From Bretschneidera sinensis (taxonomy: Eukaryota; Streptophyta; Magnoliopsida; Brassicales; Akaniaceae), in the NCBI GenBank assembly GCA_023935145.1, contig CM043700.1, positions 136,620,828 through 136,684,827 on the forward strand: DNA of 64,000 nucleotides. Reading direction: 5' to 3'. Position numbers and translations under genes: made by a program. Positions 36,480 to 48,419 of the stretch are shown here, one piece after another. How positions within the stretch are numbered: the first letter of the stretch is position 1; every line of letters starts with the position of its first letter. The notes under the pieces were generated by a model that did not search any database, was not told the DNA's origin, and worked only from the letters and a program-made list of their open reading frames with translations.

Positions 36480-37974
36480 AGTATTTTCAAAGCCTAGTCC
36501 CGATACCTTAGACCATTCTCATTTTTTTTATTATAATTTTAAATAAAAATTTTAACTATTAAAGTTACTAATGGATTTTTTTTTTGTAATTATTAATAAA
36601 TTTTTTTGATTCCATGATAATTCTCACCAAACCAAATCCATAAATTCAGTACTCTATGGCATTTCCTACAATATGGACAGTTCAAATGGCAAAGTAAAGA
36701 ACTCACATTTTTACTGTTCATTTTAATCATCCATATCAACAATAAAATTATTTTTTATTCGTGTCAAATATTTTTTTTAATATTAAAATGATAATTTATC
36801 ATTGTAATTTTTTAAGTGTCAGTCCAATTACTAATCCACTGATCAAATGTTACAAACGAATGATTTGTTTGAGGTTCCTCTGCTCAAGGCTAAAGGCTTT
36901 TTAAAACAACACGGAGTAAAGAGAAAGGCTTCTCTGCCTTTCTTTCTTAGTACAAGCAAGTGTAAACTAACAACCACGCAGAAGAGACAAAACCATGAAT
37001 GATGCATTGGAATAACCGGTGAGAGACGGCTCTCTATCGGTTTATTCCAATTTCCATCTTTCCAACTGTATGCCAGCTTGCCAAGCACGTCCAAATCACC
37101 CAATTCCTTGGAACTTTTTATCAAATTTTCTTTTCTTTTTTCTTTGTCAAATTGAACTGTAGTATAACTGATGAGCTCATAGATACTGTATGCAATTATG
37201 GTCACAGAATTAGAAACGTGTCTTGACTCTTGATAGAGGCACATCAAATGTATGAAATGAGGGAAAGGTTAATCACAAGAAAAAGATGGTATATATCCTC
37301 TTTGGTAGCATGGACATTGGTGTGCTTTTGCAGATGAGCACGGCTAGGTTAATTTTTCCTTCACGGTTATTTTTAATAATTAAAAATAGATTAATCAGAA
37401 GTCAATTTTTTATTCGTTAAAATGATTTTTAGGGATAAAATGATTAGTTACTAGTAAAACTTCTTAACATGATGCAAAATTACTAGTGCAATGTTCAGGA
37501 TGTCAAAAATAGACGCCAATTTCAAGTGTTAACATGTCATTACTCTACAAACCAATATATAATTCCACTTTTGTCCGTCTTTTTTTTATTGTTAAAACCC
37601 TAACACACACTTTGGAACTTTGGACAAAGATATATCATTACCAACACTCCAAAACAGTCAGAACTTTTGTCTTCATTTTTAAATAATCTCTTCTTAACAA
37701 ATACTAGTTTCAATTGCAAAGTAAAATGATAAAATAGTTTTGTTTAATACACATATGTATAAGGGTAGTAAAAGGCCAAATTTGTATGAGTTTATCCTCC
37801 TAAAGAGAATTCCAATGACAAACTTATAAGAACACCTCGAAATTAATATAAACATTGGTAACATCTACACATTAAAAATTTGAGACCATTTCTTGTTAGG
37901 AATCTCAATAACCAGTTTATATTTTCTTCTTTCTCCTGCAAAACTTTCTATAGGTACCAAAATCTGCATCAACC
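36480..37974. other. Intergenic region between the divergent DUF218 and GH9 genes
   Basis: Promoter space for both genes. A 134-codon open frame on the reverse strand (37247-36843) has no family resemblance and I do not call it a gene. The rest is AT-rich. Confidence 0.5.
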
Positions 37975-40539
37975 ATGTCAGCTTCAAGTTACTCTCAAAG
38001 TTCACAACCACAAACTTCTGCATCTGATACAGCAGTGAAGTTTGTTCATACAATTTCTGAGGCAGGCAGGCTTCTCCCATCAGCAAGCCGCTGGAACTCA
38101 ATAGAACTTGAGTTCAACATGATTCCAAAATCCTCCACTGACTATGATTCTATCCCCTCTCAGTACTCCAAATCTTTCGATTATGAACTTGTCATCACAG
38201 ACAGGAAGCACTTCAAGCGCTTTCTTTACATTTCACTCTCCTTAACATTCCTTATCCTCACGCTTATTCTACTCCTGCACTTTTTGCCTCACACACATAA
38301 GCACCATGGAAATTCAAAGAATCTCACACTTGCAGTGAGTCAAGCGCTAACATTTTTTGATGCTCAAAAATGTACTTGATTACTTTGTATCCTTGTGATC
38401 AATCCTTTTTTTTTTTTTATCAGAAATAACTTATAATTTGGTTTCAGTGTTTATCAAGCAATTCATTGAAAGTGTCTTTTTTCGTTGTTCTTCTGCAGCT
38501 GGGAATTATCCTGATAATAGTCCGGTAAAATTTAGAGGAAATTCAGGATTGCAAGATGGGAATTTGAGCATACATGCTCATCTTGTGGGTGGTTTTTATG
38601 ATTCTGGCAACAACATAAAGTTCACTTTCCCTACTGCTTATACCATTACTCTCTTAAGTTGGAGCATGATTGAATATCACGAAAAATATGCAGATATTGG
38701 TGAGCTTGACCATGTCAAGGACATAATCAAATGGGGAAGTGATTACTTGCTCAATGTCTTTGTTGCTCCAAATGCAACTTCGCCCACCATTTTGTATTCA
38801 CAGGCAAGTAATTTACATTTTACAAATTTTTTTAACTAATATGGTTCTAATTCTGAATCTTTACAAGAGAATGTGAGAATTTAATCTATTTATGCTGTGA
38901 TTTTAGGTTGGAAGAACTACAAATGATACTAAAGACTACAATGATATAAGCTGCTGGCAGAGGCCCGAGGACATGAGCTATTCTAGGCCTGTTTCTTCTT
39001 GTGATGGCACGGCTTCTGATTTGGCAGGGGAAGTTATTGCTGCATTGTCAGCAGCATCATTAGTATTCAGAGAAGAGAGTGAATACTCAGGATCATTAGT
39101 CAATTTAGCCGAGAAATTATATAAGGTTGCCACCAATGAAGACCCGGGTCATAAGCAAGAAACTTATACCACAAATGATGCTTGTGGATTGGAGGCAAGA
39201 AAGTTTTATAACTCATCTGGTTACAAAGATGAATTGGTATGGGGAGGAACTTGGTTGTTTCTTGCTACAGGGAATACTTCTTATCTTGAATATGCCACCA
39301 GAAAGTTTGATGAAGCAGAGAAAGATGAAAAAATATCAGAGAAAGGGATTTTCTATTGGAACAACAAGCTTACTGCTACAGCGGTAAAACTCTCTCTAGT
39401 TAAAATAGTTACAAAGTTTCTGAGGTTTGCGATATGTAAGTGATTCTTATGTTTGTGTTTGTAGGTTTTGTTAACAAGAGTTAGATTTTTCCACGATCTT
39501 GGTTTCCCCTATGAAGAAGCTTTTCAATCTTCATCGAACATGACTGATCTGCTCATGTGTTCGTATCTTTCTGATAGAACCTTTAGCAGGACACCAGGTA
39601 AATTCTTGATCAATCTCAATTCATTATAAATATGCATGTATTTTGGAATTAAGCATGAATTCTTATATTTCTTATATTAAAGGTTAATAGTGAGAGCATG
39701 CAGCTTTAAGTTCAATCATCTTATTCAACAAAATTATTTTGTTTAGGTGGATTGATCCTCTTAAGGCCTGATTATGGTACACCGCTACAGTTTACAGCAA
39801 CAGCATCTTTTCTCAGTAAATTGTACAGTGATTATCTTGATATGCTGCAAAGATCTGGTGGGAGTTGTGGTGCCGATGGATTTTCCCTGAAAATGTTACA
39901 GAGTTTCTCCATATCTCAGGCAAGCATTAACTGTGCATTTGGATTGAGGGAGAATGGAGGGAAAGGCATTAAATTTAATGAAGAGTTGTGTGTACCCCTT
40001 TCATTAATGAAGAGATACGCCTACCCCTCCATTCCCCTCAATCCGAACACAAGCTTATCGTAACTTCTAACCCTGCACCAAAAACTACTCCTTTAACTTG
40101 TATACTGAAAAGGGATTATTTTCCTTCTTTATTTCAGGTTAATTACATATTAGGAGACAATCCAAGGAAGATGAGCTACATGGTTGGCTTTGGGGACAAG
40201 TATCCAACCCAAGTTCACCATAGGAGTGCATCGATCTCTTGGGATAGTCAACATTACTCTTGTCCAGAAGGAGATAGATGGTTATACTCTAAAGACCCAA
40301 ATCCAAATGTTCTTTTGGGAGCCATGGTAGCAGGACCAGATCAATCTGACAATTTCATTGATGAAAGGAGCAAACCATGGTTCACTGAGCCAAGCATAGC
40401 GAGCAATGCAGGTTTAGTTGCAGCACTCATTGCACTTCATGATCCTCCTCACGGTTCTGCTTATCCTAACCGCCTTAATTTAGGGATAGATCAAATGGGT
40501 ATCTTTGAAAAGGTTCTTTCATTTCCTTCAACTCCTTGA
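37975..40539 (+). CDS. Membrane-anchored GH9 endoglucanase (KORRIGAN class) with altered catalytic motif
   Basis: Six exons, 37975-38371, 38499-38803, 38907-39383, 39465-39597, 39747-39919 and 40138-40539, give 628 residues, matching KORRIGAN-type (class A) enzymes of about 620. Residues 1-81 are cytosolic, with the class signature RWNSIELEF; 82-104 are the membrane anchor; the GH9 domain follows. Class features present: HLVGGFYDSGNNIKFTFP, CWQRPEDMSYSRP, NYILGDNPRKMSYMVGFG, HHRSAS, and WFTEPSIASNAGLVAAL with the proton-donor Glu579. The usual DAGD motif reads DSGN (167-170): Asp167 stays but the second Asp, the catalytic base, is Asn170. Family members cleave beta-1,4-glucan in cell-wall synthesis at the plasma membrane/Golgi; this one may be inactive or changed. 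Introns 2 and 5 begin GC (AG/GCAAGT, AG/GCAAGC). Those borders are required to keep the frame and match KORRIGAN exon structure. Confidence 0.92.
39936..40050. mobile_element. MITE-like inverted repeat in intron 5 of the GH9 gene
   Basis: The left arm (39936-39961, containing TTTGGATTGAGGG and ATGGAGGG) and the right arm (40025-40050, CCCTCCATTCCCCTCAATCC) are near-perfect reverse complements around a 63-bp loop. At 115 bp it fits a small MITE or a deleted foldback element. It begins only 16 bp after the intron's GC donor. Confidence 0.75.
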
Positions 40540-41879
40540 AAGTTTTACAATCTATTGGTAATAACTCTCATGAAAAAATAAAAAAAAATGAGATAAATGA
40601 AGAGAGATTATGTTTGCTTACAACTGAGCCAATAAGTTCTAAGTTAGATATCAACCACCTTCATATTTTCATATAATTGATTAAGAGATGGTAGGAAAGA
40701 AGCTCAAGAAGTTGTCATGCATGGCATAGATGTCTGGCTTGTATCAATCTTTCCAATTTGGGCCTAAACAGCAAATTTTCTTGTAGAATTTCCTTCACTT
40801 TGGATTTACCTTGCTATAAACTAATATAACTTATACAAGAAAACTCTGGGGCACAAGGGAATGGAACTAAGAAAATCTTTCTTCAAGAGAGATAAATTCA
40901 TTGATCTTGCTAAATCTCTTTAACTGGCTATAATATCAGATGATACAGAATCTTAACTATCTTGTCCTTGAGGAAAGGGTTCCAGTCCAAACAAAGAGGC
41001 TACCAGACACATTGAATTCTTGAACATAACTGCTACTGTAATATATGATGTGCCGAAGAAGTGGAAGCTTCTCCTAGAACCATATGGCACATGTTCCTGT
41101 TATTGGTACAAGCACTTCCAATATTTTTGTTCTTCGGATTCTCGGAGTTTGGCATTAATACTCAACATTCATTTACCCTTTGTTTGGACTGAAGGGAATG
41201 AAGGGAAATGAACGGTGAGGAAATGAAATGGTACATGTACCTCGTTGTTTGCGAGTTTTTTTCAATGGAAATGTTTGAAGGGTATTTTTATCCCTCCAAA
41301 TTCCCTTAAAACTAAAAACATTTTAATTCTCTTTTGCTTGAGAGTTCCCGAGGAAGAGTAAAGGATAGGAAATGAGGGAATTTAAAAGGTATTCTTCTAC
41401 TCTCCTTCCCTCTCCTGTCTTAATCCAAACATATCTGTTTTTTCTTCTAGGTATTCCTTGCGAGTTTTAAGTATTTGGGTTGGGCTTTTCTTTTTTTGTC
41501 TTTTGGTACAGTAGTAGGGAGGAGGATCAAACTCAGATATTTTATATGGAGAACTCGAAAGTGACCACTAAAGTAAGAGGCCCAGGTCGGTTAAACCTTT
41601 CTGAGTAACATTGCAAGCAATAAAATCGCAATGTTATAGGACAGGATTCAACAAAATCTGTTGTTTGTCTATATAGCAAATCTTTGTACAAAGCAGAGGA
41701 TTAGAGGTTTCTTTGGGTATTAGATGTTCAGACTCTAGTATTACAACGAATTGAACTTATAAGCTATATACAGATTCATATAAACATTAAAAAAATAAAA
41801 TCAGGTAAGGAAAGTCAGACACAGCTACATAAAACCGAACTCTCTACATGTTGTTCTGTTTTCTTCCCACATTCTCTCC
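40540..41879. other. Intergenic space between convergent GH9 and GLTP genes
   Basis: Contains 3' UTRs and one MITE-like element (41178-41434). No gene is seen otherwise; short ORFs look random. Confidence 0.55.
41178..41434. mobile_element. Possible MITE
   Basis: TTTGTTTGGACTGAAGGGAA at the left and, on the reverse strand from the right, ATGTTTGGATTAAGACAGGA are related termini with purine-rich subterminal regions (GAAGGGAAATG and GAGAGGGAAGGAG). About 255 bp. Target duplication not resolved. Confidence 0.45.
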
Positions 41880-43639
41880 TCATGTAGATTTTGTCCTATC
41901 CAAGCCATAATATATCTGCAGAATCAAGAAAATCCAAATAAACAAACAAATGAAAGGGAGTAAAACGCACTCATAATCTGATGTTAATAAACATAAGATC
42001 AAGCTCACCAGAATAGAGTGGATTTCTTCAAGAATAGGCACAAGTAAAGAAACCAAGGTTTCTATATCCTCTTTAAGGGTTTCGTAATTCTCATCTTTAG
42101 CGATGAGGATACTAGTGAAGGTTTTGTTATCTGGCACCAGTTTTAGAGCCACCTGCAAAACATTGCACATGTTATTAGTAATATGTTGATGTCCATTATG
42201 CAGAGAACTATGCCAAAACTGGCACCCAGGCCTCAAGTCTTGTAATCAAAACAAGATTTTTTTTTTGTATGATGAACCGAATAAATCAGTAAAATTTAGG
42301 ATTATTATAAAAAAAAAAAGGGAAATCTTCCATGTCAGTTCTTCATTGCCTCTGGATGTATAAAAATGGTAAGGTAATAAGGAAATCAATATTTACTTTG
42401 AAAGCAGCTGATGAAATCCATCCATGCCATGGCTTCAAGGTAATGTTGTAAGACTCTTCTACTGCTTGCTCCATGCTCTGCCCTGGATCCACTGCCAACT
42501 TTTGTAGTAAAGCCACCATAAAATCCATGGATCTGGGGAGTAAAACAATGCCATTTCAATTTAAGGTACAAAAATGACCATTTTCCTAGTTCTTTGCTTG
42601 TTTGATTCTAAACAATTATGCAAGGTAGGCTTGCAACTTCGTTTTAGTTCCCTTAAGCCAAATACTAGCCAGCCAGATTCATATTTTTCAACTTAGAATC
42701 AATCTAAAGCATGAATGGAGCATGTATACAAATCCAGGCTATTGTGTTTGTTTCAGTTTAAGCAATTATGAGTTAGTGAAGAAGATAATCAAGCTGTACT
42801 AACATGCTTAAAATGAAAAAAAAAAAAAACAATTCTCAGTCATAGTGCTTTGGGCTAGAATAAGATTTGGCATTTATCCTCAATGAAGGTTCAACTAACA
42901 ATAATATGATGAATTACCTGGTAAGCCAGACAAAGGCTTTGCTACAGCTGGCACCTTTTCTTGCAATGCCTTTACTTCTCTCTTTCTTCAAAATCTCAAC
43001 CAAATTTGAATGCATTGAAGGATCAGATTCACAAAGCTTCTCCAATCTCTATGAAAAGAAACAAAAGATAGTGAAAAAGGGTCCATCAATGTCCTATAAC
43101 AGGAAGATGACAAATCTCTAAAAATTGACAGAAATGCCCATAGACTGATTAGAGAAACAACAAAAAAGGAAAAAAGAGGGGAAGCCAAATTAGCAAGAAT
43201 GTTTAAAAGTGAGGGTGTTTATGACATGCAAGAAAGTCAAGAAAAAGTAAGCAATTCTGTGCAGTAAATTAAAATGAGAAAAAGAGATACATTTACTGTA
43301 ACTTGGATTACTTTTAACCTGAACATTTTGATGAATGTCTTGTCTAAGAACAGCCATTGTTGGGCCTATCTTATCTGCAAAGCAACAAATACATAACCAA
43401 AGAAAATTTGGGTGGTGGGTCTAATTGCAAGAACACCCAAGAGGGAAAAAGAGAGTGAGAGGAGAAAGAAACTGACCAAGGACTTGAATAATCAAGTTGC
43501 AGATAGAGAGAAAAGAGTTGGTAGGAATATGTGCAGCTTCATGATTATCACAAGGCTTAACTTTGATAAACATGGATAGTTCTTCAATGGCAGACCTTAT
43601 CTCTGAATCCTTTTCCATTTCATATCTTCTCCTCTTCAT
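41880..43639 (-). CDS. Glycolipid transfer protein (GLTP domain)
   Basis: Six reverse-strand exons, 43639-43477, 43374-43319, 43048-42918, 42532-42397, 42152-42009 and 41915-41880, with GT-AG borders and matching phases, give 221 residues. The order of motifs is that of the family: VLRQDIHQNVQRLEK carries the Asp-Asn-Lys-type headgroup-binding residues, AFVWLTRSMDFMV the stacking Trp, and LKPWHGWISS the invariant His. The protein is therefore predicted to bind and move glycosphingolipids between membranes in the cytosol. It resembles Arabidopsis GLTP1/GLTP3 more than ACD11, which binds ceramide-1-phosphate. MKRRRYEMEKDS offers a second ATG seven codons in; I chose the first in-frame one. Confidence 0.9.
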
Positions 43640-46600
43640 TTCAATCTCTCTGACTTATAAATTCTTTAGTTTTGATCCTATATATAAATTTAGTAGCTCA
43701 CAATTTAAGTCTCTTTAATTTTTTTTTTTTTTTTGCAGAGATCAACTGATAAGGAGGTTTTGCAATCTAGAAACCTGCAAGCTCATTTGTCAATATTAAA
43801 AGGTCCTGGATTGGTAATAAGATAGTAGCTTCTCTGGCCTGAATTCTGTTTTTTTTTAAATAAAAAAAAATCATATTCCTTTTTCATAATAATTTATTCT
43901 GCTAAGAAATTGATGGTGACCTTATATATTTGACTTTGGAGTTTTTTCTATCAGCTATCCATTCCCATTTCACTGTTTATTTAAAGGGAAAATATAAGGA
44001 ACGGACGAAATGAGTCTGCTTTAATGATCTCAACCGTCTGATTTTACTTGCAAAGCCATGGTGGGTCCTTGATTTATAACAATCATGAAAACTTCCATCT
44101 CCTGTTGGGGAATATTTATTTTTTTAATCAAACTAACCCAGGTTGGGGAATATTTATCAAATGTTATGTTTGCCACGGTAAAAGGTCCAAATCTAAAGTA
44201 TGTTCCAAAAAGAAGAGAAATTTTGAGACTGAAGTAATTATCACATCTTCAATTAAGTCCTAGCTCAAACCAGTCTCAATGCAACTCTGGATTTAAATTG
44301 AGCTAAATCGAGTTTGAATATTAAAATTCCATTTAAAATAAATAGATTCAAGTTCAATTTTTATAAATTTTATGATGGCTCGAGTTCGATGACAAACGAA
44401 TCTATTTCTCGAGCCTCCATTTAAGCTCGAGTTCGAGCTTAAATTATAATTTTAATAAATAAAAATATTAAATAAATATTAATTCGAACTCGATAATATC
44501 TTATCGAATTGTTCAAGAGCTTTTAGAAATAAACGTTAAGGTATTCGAGCATAATTTTTAGGCTCAATTGATACCCCATCGAATTGTTCGAAAGCCTTTC
44601 GAAATAAACGTTAAGGTATTCAAGCATAACTTTTAAGCTCGGACTCAATCGAGTTGAGTTTTGACTGAGCTCAACTCGATTCCAACACTACGTGCAAATG
44701 GTCTTGATTATGCATCACCATTCACCATATTATTATAGCTTAATTACATATATTTCAACAGGTGAATTTTGTTTTGAACTTTTAAAAAAATTTCATGAAA
44801 AATCGAACTCTGAAGATTCATTTGTTACCATAGCAAACCCTGTAATCAAATAATCTTGATCGAAACTAAATGATTTGTAAAGGTGAGGTTGTCCAACTAC
44901 CTCACTTTTTTGGGACAGTACATGTTAATTACCATAGCGAATAAGCCTCTATGTATTATGAAATTTTCAGTTTAAATTTCAATTTTCTGCTACATAATAT
45001 TAATAAATTATGATTTGAGCAGACTAAGGTAGTGTTAACCACTTAATTACACGGGGTTGAGAGTTGTTAACTTGGAAAGTTCCAATTTTTTCCCCGTGTT
45101 CTGGGCCACAGTATTCTCTTCCACAAGTCTTTCATGGAATATGTAGAAAATTGCATGCCTTTATTTCTCAATCACTTTGTTTGGGTTGAGAAACATGAAA
45201 GGAAATTATATATATATATATATACACACCTTTTTGATTGCTAGTTCTTTTAAGCACAGATGAGAGGGTTTGGAAGGAATCTCTTAAATATTTTTAAAAC
45301 CACATGGTCAAGTTCTTTAGTTAGAATTTTAGGTTTAACTGCATATAAAGGTATGAAAGTCCTCTTTACTTAGAGTCAGAGTATTTGACTTTTTGAGATT
45401 CACATTATTTTGTTGTTTGACGAAGAAGATGATAAACAAATTAACAATTTAATTATGTGAGTTGAGAAACACAAGAATACGTGGAAGCAATATTAAATTA
45501 AATAACATATATATTTAATAAAAAAATTATAAAAAACGAGTGAATAAGTCGCTTCTTTATATTCTTACATTTTCCAACAAAGTGGTATCATAACTATAAG
45601 TTTGAGAATTGTTGTTTACGCACCATAACAACGAATATCAATCATCAATTTACCTAAGAACAATTTAATGAAAAATGAGGTTTCATTTTTTGGCAAAAAC
45701 GAATTTATTCTCTCCGTGAACGTAAACATGATTATACCGAATCACGTAAATCTTATATGTTCACTTGTTTTACTATATTTTTGTTTTTTTTTTCATTAAA
45801 TTCGTGCGTGTGCGTGGTTTAATTAAATTTCAGTATTAAGTTATTTCTGTGCAATCTTGTTTTTCCTAACAAACTGATTCATTCGTTTCATTTCATATTT
45901 ATTTATTTATTATTAAATTTATATATAACTTAATTAAAATTTCGATATCAAATCGGTTATTCATGTTGCTGTGTTTTTAAAGCTGCGCGCTTAGTTAATG
46001 GCAATTCAATCTTATTGTGATCCTCTTCGTTTTTGGATTTATATTACAATTCAAGGTAAAGAAGGGTAAACTTGATTGATGGTTTAGGCTTGTTTGGTCA
46101 TTTTACAAAGCAAGTCTTAGGATTTTTACGAATCCAACTTCCAGTTGGTAGTTTCATTTTTTTTTATTTTTTATTTTAGAATATGGCAGTTTTAATCTCA
46201 GTTGGTACGTATTCAGTCATAAAGCATGCGAGGATCCAGGAAGTACATCCTTTTATGATGTACTTATTCGATTTTCAACTCTTTTTATCACATGAATTTT
46301 CAACTCTTATTAACACAACATTTGAATCTATAATGATTTGCGTCGGATATTTCATTTTTGTTAGAAGATATATTATTTGTTTTTAAAGTTATAAATTTAA
46401 TTAAATAAACGATAACTACATCATTCATATTGGTCTTAAATACAATTACATCACAAACTTTTAAAAAATGTCATTCCTCCCAATTTTTCATATAAAATTA
46501 CAGATACATCTCATAATGCATAAAAACATTAAAAAAATATAACAAAATTAAATTAAATAAAGATATGACATCACATGTTTTTTTTTTTTTTACTTCATTC

Positions 46601-48003
46601 AAGAGGCAACTTATAGGTAAGGTTCTAACGTTCTTAAACAATAAGATATGATTGCTGTTTTTCGAAAATTTAAAATATTGTTGTATTTATAACAAAATCT
46701 GAAGGATGTAATTGTAATTTATCTTTAATTTATTTATATATTTTAACATTGTAATATTTTTTTAATCCAATGGTTATCAACTAAATCTGACATCAGCTCT
46801 AACTGATAAAATCATCATCCATTAAGATATTAAATGATATGTTCAGGATCTTAACTATGGTTATAATAAGTATAATAATTTCCCAAAAACAAATCAAAAT
46901 TAGTCAACTAAGGTACCATTTGATTTTATAGTAATTTACAGAGAGGGTGAGAAGATAACTGGTTCTTAACGAAAAAATATAAGAGAGAGTAAATGGTAAT
47001 TTCATAATCAAATGAGTTTAAAATTGATCGAAAATATACTCGAATGAGGTCTATTGAAAAATTTATTATAATGTAACGTGTAAATTGATCGAATTTAAAA
47101 CGTAAGAACAACAGTGAAACATGAAGTAAAATATTATAAAAAAAAATCATGATAACATCCTAAACTAATAATTTAGTAGTAGTTTTATATATATATATAG
47201 AGGTCACTAACTTACTAAAAGAAAACTATAGGTCATTAACCATAAATGTTTAATGCCAACTTGTGTATCTAAGTACTACCATGTTGAATTTCTGTAGATA
47301 ATGTTATTTACTATATTATATAGTAACAAAAATAATAAATATTAAGGTTCAAACTTCAAACTAATTGGTAAGATAAGGATTCAGTTATACACACAAGTAC
47401 AACTCGTACTAAAGTTTCTATCCTTTATTTATTTGAGGACAAATTACAAATAACGTATATGCCGTTTTATTTTAGGATGTGCACTTGAGTAACTTGACTA
47501 CCACATAGTATGTCAGTTAGTACGCTTGGTTAACGCCGTTACGTTTAATACTGCATGAAAAGATTAAAGTTCCCTACTTTTGTTCGAAATATTATGATAT
47601 TAACAAAATTTATTCTAAATAAAATATTACATTTTTCATATTTACTAAATTAAAAATTATTTTTTTCTCTTTTCTACTAAAAATAAACTTAAGAAATCAA
47701 AATAAAAAATAAAACTCAATGTTAAAACTATAATTGAAAATTTAAAATAAAAACTAGATGAATTAAAAAAATTAATTAATTAATTAAAAATTGTAAAATA
47801 AAAAAGATTACAAATTTGGAATTATTAGACAGGATTCATGCGGAACCAAAATAGATTATATCATAAACTGTTTGGTATAAGTATCATGAGTTAAACTAAT
47901 TTATTTGGGTTAGATGCCATACTCACACTATGCAAGGTGTGAATACTAAAGATTCTTACAGGAAAATCATATATTTAATACTATAGGAAGAGACAGCAAA
48001 CAC
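43640..48003. other. AT-rich intergenic DNA, no gene seen
   Basis: Over 4 kb of very AT-rich sequence with a TA/CA microsatellite (about 45210-45228) and a region rich in CTCGAG/TCGAGC words (44290-44690) that looks like an old transposon. Small ORFs have no family resemblance. Confidence 0.55.
44504..44640. repeat. 75-bp tandem duplication in a TCGAG-rich transposon remnant
   Basis: TCGAATTGTTC starts at 44504 and 44579. Both copies contain GAAATAAACGTTAAGGTATT and end near GCATAA-TTTTAA/GGCTC. The surrounding GAGCTCAACTCGATT-type words recall a high-copy plant transposon, but I cannot assign its class. Confidence 0.75.
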
Positions 48004-48375
48004 TATTAGAGTTGGTACATATTTCACAGGTCTAGATTTGTAGAACCCTTGACGACCACGGGGTTCCGCTCCCCAACCCCCGAAAATTTTAAGTCATGTA
48101 CATGTTTTGGGTCTGATTTTTTGTTTGACGGTTTGGAGTTGGGCCCATGAATAGCCTTGGTTTTGCAGCAGAGAGGAAACCCTAATTAGGGCGTCTTAAG
48201 TTGCTTATAAATACTCCTTACGTACCGAGTGCATATTTTAAAGAGAGATTTGTGAGGTTGATAATAGTGAAACTTTTGGCAGGATGTAGCGCTATTCTGA
48301 GGTGAACCTGAGTATATTATGTATTATTTTCTTTTTATTTATAATTCGTGTGATTGACAGGTCTTGAATCGTTCA
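48004..48375 (+). repeat. 5' LTR of the Tnt1-like element
   Basis: Matches 52512-52884. TATAAATA (48206-48213) is the probable TATA box; the right LTR has TGTAAATA at the same place. Confidence 0.9.
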
Positions 48376-48419
48376 ATTGGTATCAGAGCTTTGTGTTCGA
48401 GGATTAATGATCAGAGATG

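Noticed and set aside
36843..37247. 134-codon reverse-strand ORF between the DUF218 and GH9 genes
   Set aside because: No family resemblance, no promoter or splice context, and AT-rich composition like its surroundings; probably chance.
45209..45228. TA/CA dinucleotide run as a regulatory element
   Set aside because: Simple microsatellite with no gene nearby.
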